From Glandiceps talaboti (taxonomy: Eukaryota; Hemichordata; Enteropneusta; Spengelidae), in NCBI RefSeq assembly GCF_964340395.1, contig NC_135554.1, positions 62,001 through 126,000 of the forward strand: DNA of 64,000 bases, read 5' to 3'. Under the pieces are notes generated by a model, which was given only the letters and a program-made list of their open reading frames with translations, did no database searches and had not been told where the DNA came from. The translations under genes and the position numbers were made by a program. Below, piece after piece: positions 24,902-37,840 of the stretch (positions are counted from its first letter, which is position 1; every line of letters begins with the position of its first letter).

Positions 24902-26793
24902 CAGCGTGCGAAATTAATGCCGGTCCTTCGGCCCGAGACCAACAGATTTCCGTTCGGACCGACAGTTTTTCAGAATTACAACAACTTATCGGTCCTTATG
25001 TCCGACTGAAATTTGGAGTAAATAATAACTTTTATTCAAAGATATATCCAATTTCACCTACATGAATCTGATCTTGTGTTACCTATTTTACTCTCGACAT
25101 CATCTCATTCAAGTCAAGCGACACAGAGCTAGCTCGCTACGTGTTGTTGTCAATGTTGATGTCTACATATGACGTAGCATACAGCATTTACTTTATGAAA
25201 TTATGTTAGCAAACACATGATTGACCGAATTTCTCCAATTATTTGTGTCTTGACTAATCAGAACGTCTTAGACATTCAGACCCATTTCATGCATTCAGCG
25301 CATGCGTCTTTTCCCACCATGATAGAGTAATTGTTGTAAAGTTTACTGTTCTAAGTGTATGAAACTTTTAACGTGTTTGAGACAGTTCCACCTTGTATTT
25401 ATAAAGTATATTGTGGCGATATTTAGAAGGCAGCAATGAGCTTCCGAAGAAGAAGACGAATTTAAACAGACACTGTTTTTTAAAGGCTGGTATTAAAGCC
25501 GGTAAATGTTAGCGGGTTTCCCGATCAATTTACCGGAGTTCCCCATGTGTGTGGCCATGATCAAAACAAACTGACGGAAAACATATAAATTACTCTTAAA
25601 ATGGCGTTTTAACTAATAAAGAAGGCAGGTACACTTCGTAAAATATCTTCAGTACGATAGGTTTTTTTTTGTAAAACAGTAAAAAAAAATGCGTAGTCTG
25701 ATTGCTTTCAATTTGATTCATATGATAATGTATGTCCCTGTCATGTTGTAGTCGACATAAACTAGCTTAGAAATGTTGCATTTTTGTTGCCATTGTTTTA
25801 TCTGGAAAATTACTGCATCATGCCAAACACGGGTACATATAGTGGATGACACATTATAGTACAGTTACCATATCACGCTCCCACGTCAAAAAAACTTGCA
25901 TTGTAAGACATGTTTAGCCATAGTTCTCTTCATCATGGTCAGATTTCTTACACAAACAGTCGAGTCAGAGACGATACTCAATACACCACTGTATGGTATA
26001 CGGGTAGGGCTTTATGGGGGGGGGGGGGCTTCAGTACATATTTGAAGGAAGACGAAACCGCTCCGTGTCACTTTTGTGGATGGAAATTGAAATAAAGTGA
26101 ATACACAGTTTTCAAGAGGGATAGTTATGCGACAAAACTTTCTGCCATGATGAAGTTGTGGGTCTACGTTCGCTAAGAGTTGGAAAGCTACATCAGCTGT
26201 TGCCACAGACGATGAATCTGACTTTGGATATGTGATTCAGAATTTAGTGAATCGTACAGAGAGGAAGGAGAGGAATGTGATCTCTTAGAGATTGCAGATA
26301 ATGCATATTTAATGATTCATTCACCCATATTATCTACAATCTATGGATATGTATTTCTATGGTGACCGTGTAATGAATACATTCAGTCTCAGACCACTAG
26401 AGTCTATAGGAACAGATTATGCGAGAATGAATATTCATAGTCTCTGGGTTCATATTACAAATGAAAATCTCTACTCATAGAGTCAAATATTACTTGGTAG
26501 TGAATCAAAATTTACTTCCAAGTTATTTGTTGACTCTGTGAGTGGAAATTTTATGAAATATAGTGGATAGTGAACAATTCTTTGTACTCTCTTTTACTTT
26601 AGTATATCTAAAGATATGTTGTATCATATTAAAGTTCAAAATCATTTAATCTGTAAATGGAGGGTATATAAATATAGGTCGTGAACGTGAACTGCATTGA
26701 GTATGGACCAGCAGTTTTCCTTAAGGACCAGCAGTATTTGCTACATGTCGGTCCTTATGACCAGTAGTCATGTTCCCTTAAGTTCACACACTG
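24902..26793. mobile_element. 1.9-kb hAT-like DNA element with 8-bp TSD
   Basis: The flanks are identical 8-mers ATTGAGTT (24894-24901, 26794-26801). Copy 2 of the segmental duplication has a single ATTGAGTT at the same place (about 29838), a natural empty site. The left end CAGCGTGCGAAATTAA and the right end (CAGTGTGTGAACTTAA on the minus strand) match at 13 of 16 with the CAGNG start usual for hAT. Both ends carry 'ggtcctt' repeats. Non-autonomous: no transposase ORF found. Confidence 0.88.
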
Positions 26794-26854
26794 ATTGAGT
26801 TGGATCTTAAAGTGGCCATATGGATGAGAATTGTGGTATTTATTTTGGATATTT

Positions 26855-28066
26855 AGTCCCCGCCGGACGAAGTCTGGGACGGGGACTTATGGATTGGGTT
26901 CCGTCTGTCCATGCGTCCGTCTTTGCGTCCGTCCGTCCGTCCGCAGCCGTTTCCTAGAGATGCCTTGACCGATTTTTTTCAAACTTGGTACAGGGGCAAC
27001 ATACAATGGCATACATATGCACGTCAATTTGTTTCATGATACGATCCAATATGGCCGCCTGGCAGCCATTTTGTTTGCAAATTTTCCCTGTCTAAAGCCA
27101 TAACTCAGACATGCTTGAACAGATCTCATTCAAAGTTGGTATTAGGACAGTGTTCTATGACATACATGTGTATATTCATTGTTGTCATGATACGATCCAA
27201 TATGGCCGCCTAGCAGCCATTTTGTTTGTGAATTTTCCATGTCCAAAGCCATAACTCAGACATGCTTGAACAGATCTCATTCAAAGTTGGTATTAGCTCA
27301 GTGTTCTATGACATACATGTGCATATCCATTTTCATCGTGATATGATCCAATATGGCCGCCTGGCAGCCATTTTGTTTGCGAATTTTCCATGTCCAAAGC
27401 CAAAACTCAGACATGCTTAAACAGATCTCATTCAAAGTTGGTATTAGGACAGTGTTTTATGACATACATGTGCATATTCATTGTTGTTGTGATACGATCC
27501 AATATGGCCGCCTGGCAACCATTTTGTTTGCGATTTTTCTATGTCCAAATCCATATTATAACTCAGACATGCTTGAACAGATCTCATTCAAAGTTGGTAT
27601 TAGGACAGTGTTCTATGACATACATGTGCATATCCATTTGTTGTCATGATACGATCCAATATGGCCGCCTAGCAGCCATTTTGTTTGCGAATTTTCCATG
27701 TCCAAAGCCATAACTCAGACATGCTTGAACAGATCTCATTCAAAGTTGGTATTAGGACAGTGTTCTATGACATACATGTGCATATCCATTTTCATCATGA
27801 TACGATCCAATATGCCTGCCTGGCAGCCATTTTGTTTGCGAATTTTCCATGTCCAAAGCCATAACTCAGACTCCATTTTCATCGTGATATGATCCCCCAT
27901 ACCCAACCAATCCTTTATTGTTGGAGGCATATTCCATGTCCAACAAGCACACACAACATATCTAAGTCTGTTTGATTTAGGTTCACAAGTGTTGTTGCAT
28001 GATCAGAGTAGTGATAATCCCTTAAAACCCAATCATAGCGGGGACTATGTCATTCTCAATGACTTG
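26855..28066. mobile_element. HINE-like family 1 element, full-length
   Basis: Head AGTCCCCGCCGGAC with hairpin, (CCGT)n, about six core units and a right tail ending GCGGGGACT, 'caatgacttgtt'. It lies in the intron after exon F, following 'attttggatatt'. The corresponding place in copy 2 (about 29890, 'attttggatttttgatg') lacks it, though about 45 bp after the element is also copy-1 specific. Confidence 0.82.
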
Positions 28067-28597
28067 TTAATTTATAAAACAATTTTATCATGGCTTCCTA
28101 CTTGCAAAATCAGTATGAAACAACATATGCCAAGTCCTTGTTTGTAACTCAATAAATGGCAAAATGAAAAATGTTTGATATTGTACGTACAATAACAAAC
28201 TTTTTGACACGTTTTTTAAAATAGATATTTGCAGTGTATTGAATTACAAACACAGAATCCACCTAAGTTGTTTCACTTTGACTTTTCAAGTATGAAGCCA
28301 TGATAAAATTATATTATAAATTTAAAATGTATTTCTCATTCAAATGGCCACTGTTTGAATTCTACATAATTGTATGAAATTTTGTAAAGCAGGGATTTTA
28401 ACGATTGGGAATATAGTTATAAAGTTTGAGCATGATATAAAACGCTGGATAAATTCTGTGTTTTCATAAGATTTAAGTTTAAGACTCTTTAGTCCCTGGT
28501 CACATGATCTTGTGATGACGTAGGGATAAAATTTCTTTAGAAGATTGTTGCTGTTGTGGCCCTCTCACTGTTACTGCTGAGTATTGGGGTCCAGATC
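28067..28597. other. Intron / inter-copy sequence
   Basis: Up to about 28250 this is homologous to the intron after exon F' (29905-30035). The remainder up to the start of copy 2 has no recognised feature. Confidence 0.55.
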
Positions 28598-29087
28598 GTT
28601 CTGTGATAGAAGCATCTGACTGGACTGGAATAATATGAGAAGAGAACTTTGAATCAAATCTAAATTTCACAATTTAAATTGTTTATTTAGCATTCATGTA
28701 AGAATAAATTATACCATGCATGAACGAAACTGAACCAAAAATATGGAATATATGGTCATTCTATGTCATGACAACATGTGTCTGTGTCATTGGTTCTGTT
28801 GTGTTCAAAATTGCCCTACTTTCCCCAATCTTACTGGATATGGTACGTCATTGTAGAATCATTATTCCCAACATATTTCTTCATTCAGCCGGAAACTATT
28901 CGTGACCTCTAAGGGTAGTCACTCCTCAAGTGACTCATCATGACAAGGGCCCCTTAGGTTACTCGTATTTTCCTTGGCTGAACGAAGAAAAATATTTGGG
29001 AATTATATCTAAGTTTACAAAAAAGAGACTGGTGTTTCTGTCAGCAAGAAACCCATAATAAGATAATTTATATGTTTATGTTGATAG

Positions 29088-29242
29088 GACCAGTGGAACG
29101 TTGAAGTGAATGATGATCAAGTTTTTGTACCAGCAACTGAGAAGATAGATTCAGTGCAGTCCTCATCCCAGGGTAACTTGGCTGATGAAGTCAATAGTAT
29201 TGCCAACAGACAGAGACAGAGACAGAGACAGATCGAAGATCA
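29088..29242 (+). CDS. Alpha-spectrin-like exon E' (duplicate of E)
   Basis: 155 bp, same splice sites and phase as exon E, and the same hexanucleotide-derived RQ repeats. One clear replacement changes the nearly invariant Gly of QGFVP (SH3 strand) to Val by a GGT to GTT change. The remaining residues match exon E. With the SH3 strand already shortened, this copy is probably under weak or no constraint. Confidence 0.7.
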
Positions 29243-29610
29243 GTAAGTTACTATAATTATCACCATGGGTTTCTTACAGAGAAGTTGCACAATGTTGATG
29301 GAAGAAAGTCATGAAATTTACATTTTAGATGCAGCATTTTAGCAAAGGTTTTTGAACCTTTGTAACATTGACTATAGTTTGATAGGGAACCCTGGTAAGA
29401 CAGCTATGGAATTCTGGGACATTTGACCTACTTCCCAGCTTGACAATGATGTATAGAATGTTGCAGGCAAACCTAAGTAAGTTTACTGACCTCAAAAAAG
29501 ATTTTTTGACAAGTTTGTGATGAAGCACTATATACTATCCATTTGACACACCTGTAACGTTATCAAATTGGCTAAAGTAAAGTGCTAAAATGTGTTTAAT
29601 TTCTGTTTAG

Positions 29611-29806
29611 ATACACACATTTGCTGGAGATAGCCAATAAAAGAAAACGTTGTCTGGAAGATTCATGGACTCAACACATGCTGAGACGTGAAGCTGGTGA
29701 TCTCTTGGCAGCCAACAAGACCAGACTGACAGAAATTAATGAAATGACTACCGCCATACAAGTTGAAAGAAGTCAAGAAGTACAGAGTGTGGCTGCTCAT
29801 ATCCAG
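29611..29806 (+). CDS. Alpha-spectrin-like exon F' (duplicate of F)
   Basis: 196 bp with an encoded peptide identical to exon F, including the internal loss of the repeat middle. Same acceptor (tttctgtttag) and gttagg donor, phase 0 end. The exon it would join (C') lacks an acceptor and carries a stop, so a product from this copy would have to skip it or end. Confidence 0.7.
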
Positions 29807-30041
29807 GTTAGGATGTGTTCTATGCTATGATTAATTGAGTTGGGTCTTAAAGTGGCCATATGGATGATGATTGGGGTATTTATTTTGGATTTTTGATGTA
29901 TGAAACAACATATGCCAAGTCCTTGTTTCAATAAATGGCAAAAGACCGGTAAGTGTGAAAAATGTTTGTTATCGTATGTACAATAACAAACTTTTTGACA
30001 CTTTTGTTAGATTTTGGCAATGTATTGAGTTAAAAACACTG

Positions 30042-30097
30042 ACTGATGAATGAAGTACCAGTCTTGGCAGTGCTCATGAAGTACACAGGTTCTTTAG
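30042..30097 (+). pseudogene. Exon C', truncated
   Basis: Only the last about 56 bases of exon C are present (from 'ctgatgaatg'), fused to intron sequence of the E'/F' copy. The 3' splice site and the first 30-odd bases are gone. The Cys codon TGT is TGA (stop), and GAT is GAA just before 'gtacacagg'. The donor gtgaga is kept. It marks the breakpoint of the rearranged duplicate. Confidence 0.8.
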
Positions 30098-30492
30098 GTG
30101 AGAAATAACTAGATCATGTGTGTGATTGAGTGGAGGGGAGGGGGGGGGGAGTGATAGGCAGCTAGGAGATGCATGGAGGATGATATGTTGGTAATGACTC
30201 CTATTGCACATTTGGTATGACAGAAAATTCTGCAGCCTTGTAGATGGAAAGATCAGGTAATATTATATATGAAAGTAATTAGTTTTTTTCTGTTACATAT
30301 TATCTACTATTATGAAATTGGTCATGTAGTTTTATTACTATGTGTCTAGGTATAATTTGGGAAAATATTGTAGTAAAGCAGGTAAGAATAGAAAGTGACC
30401 TCAACTCCATTTCTTCATAGTTTACACTGGAACACAGTTATAGCTCTTCATTTCCACTTCAATTGAATAGTGTTCTTTTTTGTCTATTACAG

Positions 30493-30753
30493 AGATGCCA
30501 ATGAAATTTTAAAAGTGAGAAAGACAAATTGAATGCTCTGAATACAGACAACTATGGACATGACGTTCACAGTGTTCAGGCCTTTCAGTGTAAACATCAA
30601 GTCTTAGAATGTGATATTTCTGCCCTTGGTGACAATGTACATCAACTAGATGACAGAGGTGGATGTCTTATTCAAACCCATCGAGAGTCAGTTGCTAGTA
30701 TTACTTTCAAACGGTATGAAATTGATGACACTGTCTGTAATCTTCAGAGAAGT
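30493..30753 (+). pseudogene. Exon D', frameshifted duplicate of D
   Basis: The acceptor (tgtctattacag) and donor (gtaagt) match exon D. A net 1-base loss in the first 39 bases produces a TGA before NALNTDNYGHDVHSVQ, so the spliced frame is broken. The rest remains open. It lacks the 21-bp duplication seen in D, and its 3' part differs: after QTHRES it reads VASITFKRYEIDDTVCNLQRS where D has DGAFSNVQRS. It is therefore an older or independently drifting paralogue. Confidence 0.8.
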
Positions 30754-31747
30754 GTAAGTTTATCTATGTAACATTCTGAAATACTTCACTTTACTTTTTT
30801 TTGTAGCATACCATAGTATTATGTTACATAGAGACGCTCATTAGACAAAAGTTTATGATCTGTAATCATTTTAATATTTCATATCATATTCATAGAATAA
30901 TAAGTCAAAATTATACAATTTTGTATGATCATGACCTTGCGTGACACATTAGTCGGTTTTTAGAGGACATATTTGTCATTTTTTTTATGGTATTTGGTAA
31001 ATTGGCTACAAACTAACTTCACAATTGCAATCTAAGTATGGTACTTCCAGTGACCTCACTGTACTAACAAGTACATGATTTCTCATGTTCAAAATAGATT
31101 TTCAATGATTTTCTATCCCTACCCTTTGAAAATATGAATGGCTAAAGCTGTTTGATGATGTATCTAATCTTGTCCTATTTACGAAATCTAACTGTATTTG
31201 CCAAAAACAATTGGCCTAGACTTGTTGCGACAGCAGTCGCCAACTTACAATCACACGATATGTACTCCAACGAGTTGTGCTGAAGATGTGCGTACTACTA
31301 TGCAGTAGTGATATACCAATCGATTCAAGTTTCTGTGTGGTGGTAAATTTGTTTGTTAACAATGTCTGTTGATATCAATTTCTTTGAGTGTTCAGTGTAG
31401 CATTGTGGCATGCAATCATCACTGATGAAATCGACACAGTGTAGTTAGTATCTATTGTTTTTCGACTACCTAGCCTAGTTATATATCATCCCATTCTGGT
31501 AGAGGTTTGACACATCTCATGTGTGAATGGTTTTCTACACTATATAATCTCGAGTGTGCCATATTGATAATCTAAACATTTACTCGAGGGTCTTACAATG
31601 TCAGAATGCCAAATACATTTGAGGTGTTGTTTAGTTCTTTCAAAACACTACAAATACGCGAAAAACATCATAATTCACATTTTTCCATCCTTTTTTAAAA
31701 GCTTTGGTGCTACTTTGTTAATCATGGCAATGGAGTGCAACATTTTT
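30754..31747. other. Intron after D', then unassigned
   Basis: The first about 170 bp match the sequence after exon D. The remainder contains no recognised gene or repeat. Confidence 0.5.
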
Positions 31748-34700
31748 AGTCCCCGCGGACGAAGTCCGGAACGGGGACTTATGGATTGGGTTCCGTCTGT
31801 CCGTCCGTCCGTCCGTCCGTCCGCAGCTGTTTCTTGGAGATGCCTGAACCGATTTTTTTCAAACTTGGTACAGGGGCGACATGCTATGGCATACATATGC
31901 ACGTCAATTTGTTTTATGATACGATCCAATATGGCCGCCTAGCAACCATTTTGTTTGCGAATTTTCCCTGTCTAAAGCCATAACTCAGACATGCTTGAAC
32001 AGATCTCATTCAAAGTTGGTATTAGGACAGTGTTCTATGACATGCATGTGCATATCCATTTTCGTCGTGATACGATCCAATATGGCTGCCTGGCAGCCAT
32101 TTTGTTTGTGAATTTTCCATGTCCAAAGCCATTACTAAGACATGCTTGAACAGATCTCATTCAAAGTTGGTATTAGGACAGCGTTCTATGACATACATGT
32201 GCATATCCATTTTCGTCATGATACGATCCAATATGGCTGCCTGGCAGCCATTTTGTTTGTGATTTTTCCATGTCCAAAGCCATAACTCAGACTCCATTTT
32301 CATCGTGATATGATTAGGGAGGCCCATAGTGGAAAAAAGGGTAATTTTGGGGTTTCTTCACTTTTTAACAGTTAATAAAATCTGAATTACTGGGATCACA
32401 AGGTTAATATTCCGCATAATTAAAATACTGTTATATGTTAGTCTATATGTGTTCTAACTTTTTGTTTGAACAACTTGGAAAAAAAGTTATTTTTGGACAA
32501 ACATCACAAAATCTATCATTTATACACAGGTATAAAGGAAATTTTTGGGTAAATACACATTTCTTTTCATTTTCATTATTTCAACGCTGAAACTTTCAAA
32601 ATGAGTGTATCTTGGCATGAATACATCACTCCAATCTATATTTCGTGGCTCGAATATAAATATGCAAATTTATGCAAATTATTTTGATATAAAAATAACT
32701 TTTAAACAGTAAATATAGCCAATTTTAGCCACTGCTGGAGTAAAATCTGGAAGTGTAATGTCTATTCTTTTTGGTCACATCCATTTAGAATGTAAACCTT
32801 ACTGAGAATAAGTAAAGTTTATGAATACTTGAAATTAACTTTATGGAATAAATTGAGTTGAAAATTGATAAAAACTTAGTTTTTGGCAACTTTTCAGGGT
32901 AGCAAATAAAAACATGACAATTTAAGACATACATTGACTCCAACCTGAACAAGTGAACTCAGTTTTATTTGCACATAGCTGTTTACAAAGTTATTGATAT
33001 CACAAATAATTAAAGCTCACACAACCAGAAATAGAGTTAGTGTGTTAAATTCAATTTAAAAAATGCTAAAAATCAATTTTGTCACAATTTCGCGATATCT
33101 GCAATAAAAAGTCAAATTTCCAATCTGTACTGCTTCATCACATTTGTTGTTATGATTTTGACATGGTGAAACATTTCACAAAGTTGCTATGGGGTCAATA
33201 ATCAAATTGTCATTTTTCAATAAGAAATAAAGCACCTGCAAATATGTCATGGTGAATGTTGTGAATGGTGCATCATGGGAAATACAGCAATAAATATGAA
33301 CCCATCACTAAATTGTAAACAATCTCGCATTGATTGTAACCACAAATAACACATTTAGTTACCAAGTTCCTTTAGAGTTGATTATTCTATCAAGATTAGG
33401 TATTACAGTAACTACAAACAATCCTACTGTCCTTTGCATAGCACGTTCAGTTGCGCTTGGAAGCTACCTATTGTCAAAACCATAATAATTAGCAGTATAA
33501 AAATATATACAAACATCAAAGCACTTAGACTAAATGTTTCAATTTGTAGATATTGTTACATGTACATAAATTGTGGTACCAAATCAGGTATAGTAATTAA
33601 TTTACAGGAAAGCTATTGATGTATGGCTATAGTTATCCAATACAATAAAACTGATAAAGTCACATTATGCAAATGATCAGAGTTGATAAATTGTGGTACC
33701 AATTCGATCTGGTTATAAGTTTCTTCAAAATTCTGGCTTGTGTAATGTATTTCAAGGAATTCATGATTTGAAATTGTTAGGGGTTGCTGCCGAGCTGTTT
33801 CAGAAGACGATGAAATTACTGATCTATAAAATAAAATATAAATTATGAAATTATTTATACATATACATATATTGCAGTGATACAGGTTAGTTAACAAAAG
33901 AATTATTAATGTCGACAATTTATACATATTACATACAACAACAGACTTTAGCCTTTTAACTTTATAATAAAATGAAAATGAAATAAATTTATCTAAATTT
34001 ACAATTCAGTAGTTATTTTTAGATCTTAGCAGCCAAATTCATAAACGTTTAATATACTGATAAAATTGATTTAAATTTTAGAGACAAACTGAAGTAAAAT
34101 TGTGATACTGAGATGGTGATAAATTGCACATCAATAATTTTATGTAAAGATAGCGCATTGAAATTTGTATGTGTGGAAATCAGTAATCATAAATGTCAGT
34201 TGAGATATTAATTTACTTTTATTACATAATGGGTATAGTAAGATGAAAACATTCAACTATAACACTAACAAGAACACATAAATATATTATAAACAATCAT
34301 TATAAAAATTAGCATCTGCCACTTATATAAGTACAAGAACTTAGCAAAATCGCCACCAACGTCAAATGTCACGCCAATCTGTTTACATTATTGACTCGAC
34401 CCAAGGAAGCGTCAAAAGGCAAATCAATAACTATTAGTTGCTTTAAATACAACAAAGTTTTAAAATGACATCAACATTATTTGGTTACAATATTCGCCTT
34501 GAACGGGATTTTGTATAGATGACATTTTAGTTCGAACGAATTATTGTTACTTCCGGTCACACTACGCGATCCTTTCAGATCTGACGGCATTAGAATTGAC
34601 AGTCACAATATAAATACCACACACAGTGATTAATTCCTATACGGAAATAGTGACCAATTTAAGAAAACAGTAAAAAATGTCATACTTGTCACGTAAACTA

Positions 34701-35610
34701 CTGTAAATGGAACAAAACTTACCGACATAGTTCATCGTTGAAACCTCGGTTCACTAACACCACGTCTGGGTCAACATCTAGTACAGTGTGTACTGCTGGA
34801 GGCGCTGGCCTCGACGGTGATCCCCAAGTTCAAATTGTAATCGCGTGTACATTTTCCATCGAATACCATTGAAATTTCACACAAATGTAGTACTAATCAT
34901 AAATTTTCAAACTGTAGGGGGTGCATATTGAAATAAAGAAACCCCTGGAAAACATAATCACCTGAAATTTCATAGTTTTTACGGCGCGTACAGAAGGTCT
35001 ACAGCGTTAATGATAATGGCCGCACCCTGTTGTATCGTCTTATTCACGCCAAGTACTTTTAAAAGAACTAATTTGATTGGCTATAGACTGAAAACTGACG
35101 TTGCGAGAACAAATCAAAGCAAGCATACTATATTTACTGTTATGACCTTTGGCACCCCATCAGAACGTTTTATAGCAAATAATGTGACCGTCACGTAATA
35201 CAGTGTACGCGCGCTACTGAAAACGGACGAAATTGTACTTTCAAAGTAGCTGTAATTTAATAAAATCAGATGTCAATGTAAAATTATCTTAATGCCCAAA
35301 TAGAAAAAATTGTGTAGATTCTGAAAATGCAAGAAAAACGCCAATTTATGAATTATTTCTTGCTGTAAACCTCACTCAAAAATAGATGAGCACGCAGTGC
35401 ATGTACATTTATCGTGTGTGGGCCTCCCTAATATGATCCCCCATACCCAACCAATCCTTTATTGTTGTAGGCATGTTCCATTTCCAACAAGCACACACAA
35501 CATATCTAAGTCTGTTTGTTTTAGGTTCACAAATGTTGTTGCGTGATCACAGTAGTGATAATTCCTTAAAACCCAATTATAGCGGGGACTATGTCATTCT
35601 CAATGACTTG
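31748..35610. mobile_element. HINE-like family 1 element split by a 3.1-kb insertion
   Basis: The head (31748, hairpin plus (CCGT)n) and about three core units reach 'catcgtgatatgat' at 32314. The tail resumes at 35431 with 'atatgatcccccatacc' and ends GCGGGGACT, 'caatgacttg' at 35610. The intervening 3116 bp is a separate TIR element. Confidence 0.82.
32315..35430. mobile_element. 3.1-kb TIR element with 7-bp TSD ATATGAT
   Basis: The left terminus TAGGGAGGCCCA is repeated inverted at the right (TGGGCCTCCCTA). ATATGAT flanks both sides (32308-32314, 35431-35437), and rejoining at one copy restores the HINE phrase 'gatatgatcccccatacc'. Beyond the first 12 bases the ends diverge. The interior is AT-rich with no ORF over about 105 codons and no transposase motif seen. 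The superfamily is undetermined: TAGGG ends can be hAT, but a 7-bp TSD is atypical. Confidence 0.82.
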
Positions 35611-37194
35611 TTTGGTTGATAAAACATGATTTAAAAAAACTTCTGGTTTTTTGACATAGCATGGAGAGTTAAATTTGTGAACATGATGACTCTATTCAGT
35701 CAAAATGACAGGGTTGAGTAGGCAAGTGGATAAAACTTTGAGAAATAGACCGTGGTTTATAGGTGGATGTACCAGGTTACAGAACACCTGGTGTTCAAGT
35801 ATGCAGTGAATATATCATTAGAAAACCACTCTGCTGACAAAATTGTGTTCCCAGCCCGACCTGTCTTAGAATTAAACCAATTCATATATACTCAGACAAT
35901 TTGACAATGTGTATGATATTATATGCATATCAGTTATTTCCCCGTTTATGGCCAAAACAAATCTCTTCTTACGTCAACAGTGCTCAAACTGAAGTTACAT
36001 TACCAAAACTTCATCCTGGACTATTTTGCATCTGAGGCTTTCAAAAATCCTTATTGTGTAATCCTGCGTCAAAAAACATGTATTGGAAAAACAGTTCACA
36101 GGAATTTATAATACTTTGACTGGCAATAATATACTACATTTTATTTGCCACCAGTTGAGTATAACATTCACAATTTACTGGGAAGTGTGGTTTCTTTACA
36201 ATGATGAAGGGAAACACATCGTGTGTGCCTCATGTCTATAATGTATGTATACATTGTGACTGTCTAGTAACTACCTCTTGCTGTCCATGAATTTGTGTTT
36301 TTTGGGGACAATAAGTGCTCCATACAATCGATACTCAAAGAATATGTGTAGTGGTGTGGCTTACAATCACCATCACTAAGGGTATAGGATATACTGCCAT
36401 TAAAAGAGCTAAACATGTTGAAGAGCTAAACCTGTTTTTCTGAAAGTCATCGGTTCAGATTTATATGTGCAATCAGTAACATACATGTACATGACAAATA
36501 TGAGTTTCATTACACATCAACAATTTATGAAATATCACTTTAAAAATGCCAACAAGTTCTGAAAAGACAAGTACAATAAATGAATGATTTACAGAAAATA
36601 GAATAATGGTAAAATTCAACAATGGTAAGTTGTGCCTTATAAGTTATGGGGTCAACAATTTTCCATTGTGACTAGTTTCTTCTCCATTGTAAGAAAAGTA
36701 TCATCATCTATCAGCTATGATGACCTACAGCATTATGTACCAAGTCTACCACCTATAAAGATGAATATAATAAAGTAATCTATTTGATCTTAAAATAATT
36801 TCATAAATTCAAAACTTAATATTAATTATAATCATTTGACTCTAGACTGTTCCTGTCAGTATGCACACCTACAGCTTATATTTTTAGAATCATATTATTA
36901 CCATAAATGTTGCAATTTGTCTTTGAGCTAATTGTCAAAACAGTCAACAATGAAATATCCAATTGCAATATTACACAAAACGCTTTGAATGAAGTAACTT
37001 CTGATAATGTTTGATGAACTTCAGGTTTAAGTTTTCATAATTCCACTACAAATTTGGGGTACTTAACATAATGTAGCAAGTCCACGTTAGTGGCATAATT
37101 CCACAAACACAAATCAACAACAAAAGTCACAAATTAATGCAAGATTGGAAAAATCATGATGAGAACCTTGACTCATTCTGTTGTGAACTTACAA
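35611..37194. other. Unassigned sequence
   Basis: No gene, RNA or repeat class could be supported here; open frames are short and compositionally AT-rich. Confidence 0.5.
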
Positions 37195-37840
37195 CAGTTT
37201 ATATAGCGTGTGGTGTCTAGTTTGGAAATTGTTCAAAGGAAAATGATTGCCTCACAGGTGTATGATTTGGGTAAAAAAATGTGGGTTTTTTTGGTTAGAA
37301 AAAATTAAAATGTAAACCTACTGGGGCAGATCAGTCTGAAATTGGGTGGGAACTTTCTTCGAGGGGTTTATAGTAAAAAGAATTTCATTACATGATGCTC
37401 CTAATAGTGATATGCAAATTAGGTATACAAATATGAACTATTTTGTCAAAAATCTTTAATTCCGAAAGGACTTTGCTGATTTGTCTGTAATTTCACAGGG
37501 ATGTTTCTTGGAATGTACAGATCAGTGGATATTAATCACATGATGATGCCATGAGTGATATGCAGATTATGGTTAAATACATAAATAAATAAACATTCAA
37601 AACATGTATGTAAATGGGACTATTAAACAGCAAGACCACGCCTATAGCAACAGTCAAATGATCACATGTATTGCAAAGATATTATCAGAGATTCATAGGC
37701 AGGTGAATGAACATTCAAAAAATGTATGCAAATATGTCTAGCAACATGACCACTCCCATACCAACAGTTAAATGATTGTGTATATTGCAAATGTAACAAC
37801 AGGGCTGGATGGATAGGTAACTGTGATGACTTCTATTCAT
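37195..37840. mobile_element. HINE-like family 2 relic, headless
   Basis: It begins inside the core ('gtgtctagtttggaaattgttc', 'gatttgggtaaaaaaatg'), with two 'gatatgcaaattag' units and two 'agcaacatgaccac..ccat' units. Hairpin, GT tract and right-end inverted repeat are absent. Confidence 0.6.

Larger units (their letters stand above)
23681..28250. repeat. Segmental duplication, copy 1 (with two insertions)
   Basis: It shares with 28598-30040 a continuous stretch starting 'gttctgtgat..gaagcatctgac' that covers exons E and F and the downstream intron ('cataacaaactttttgacac' region). Without insertions the shared length would be about 1.4 kb. Copy 1 contains a hAT-like element and a family-1 HINE that are absent from copy 2. 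Confidence 0.85.
28598..30040. repeat. Segmental duplication, copy 2
   Basis: The repeat of 23681-28250 without its transposon insertions. Exon F' encodes the same protein as F and introns differ only by scattered substitutions and an 11-bp indel near 29525, so the duplication is recent. At about 30040 homology switches to the middle of exon C (17125 on), marking a rearrangement breakpoint. Confidence 0.85.
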
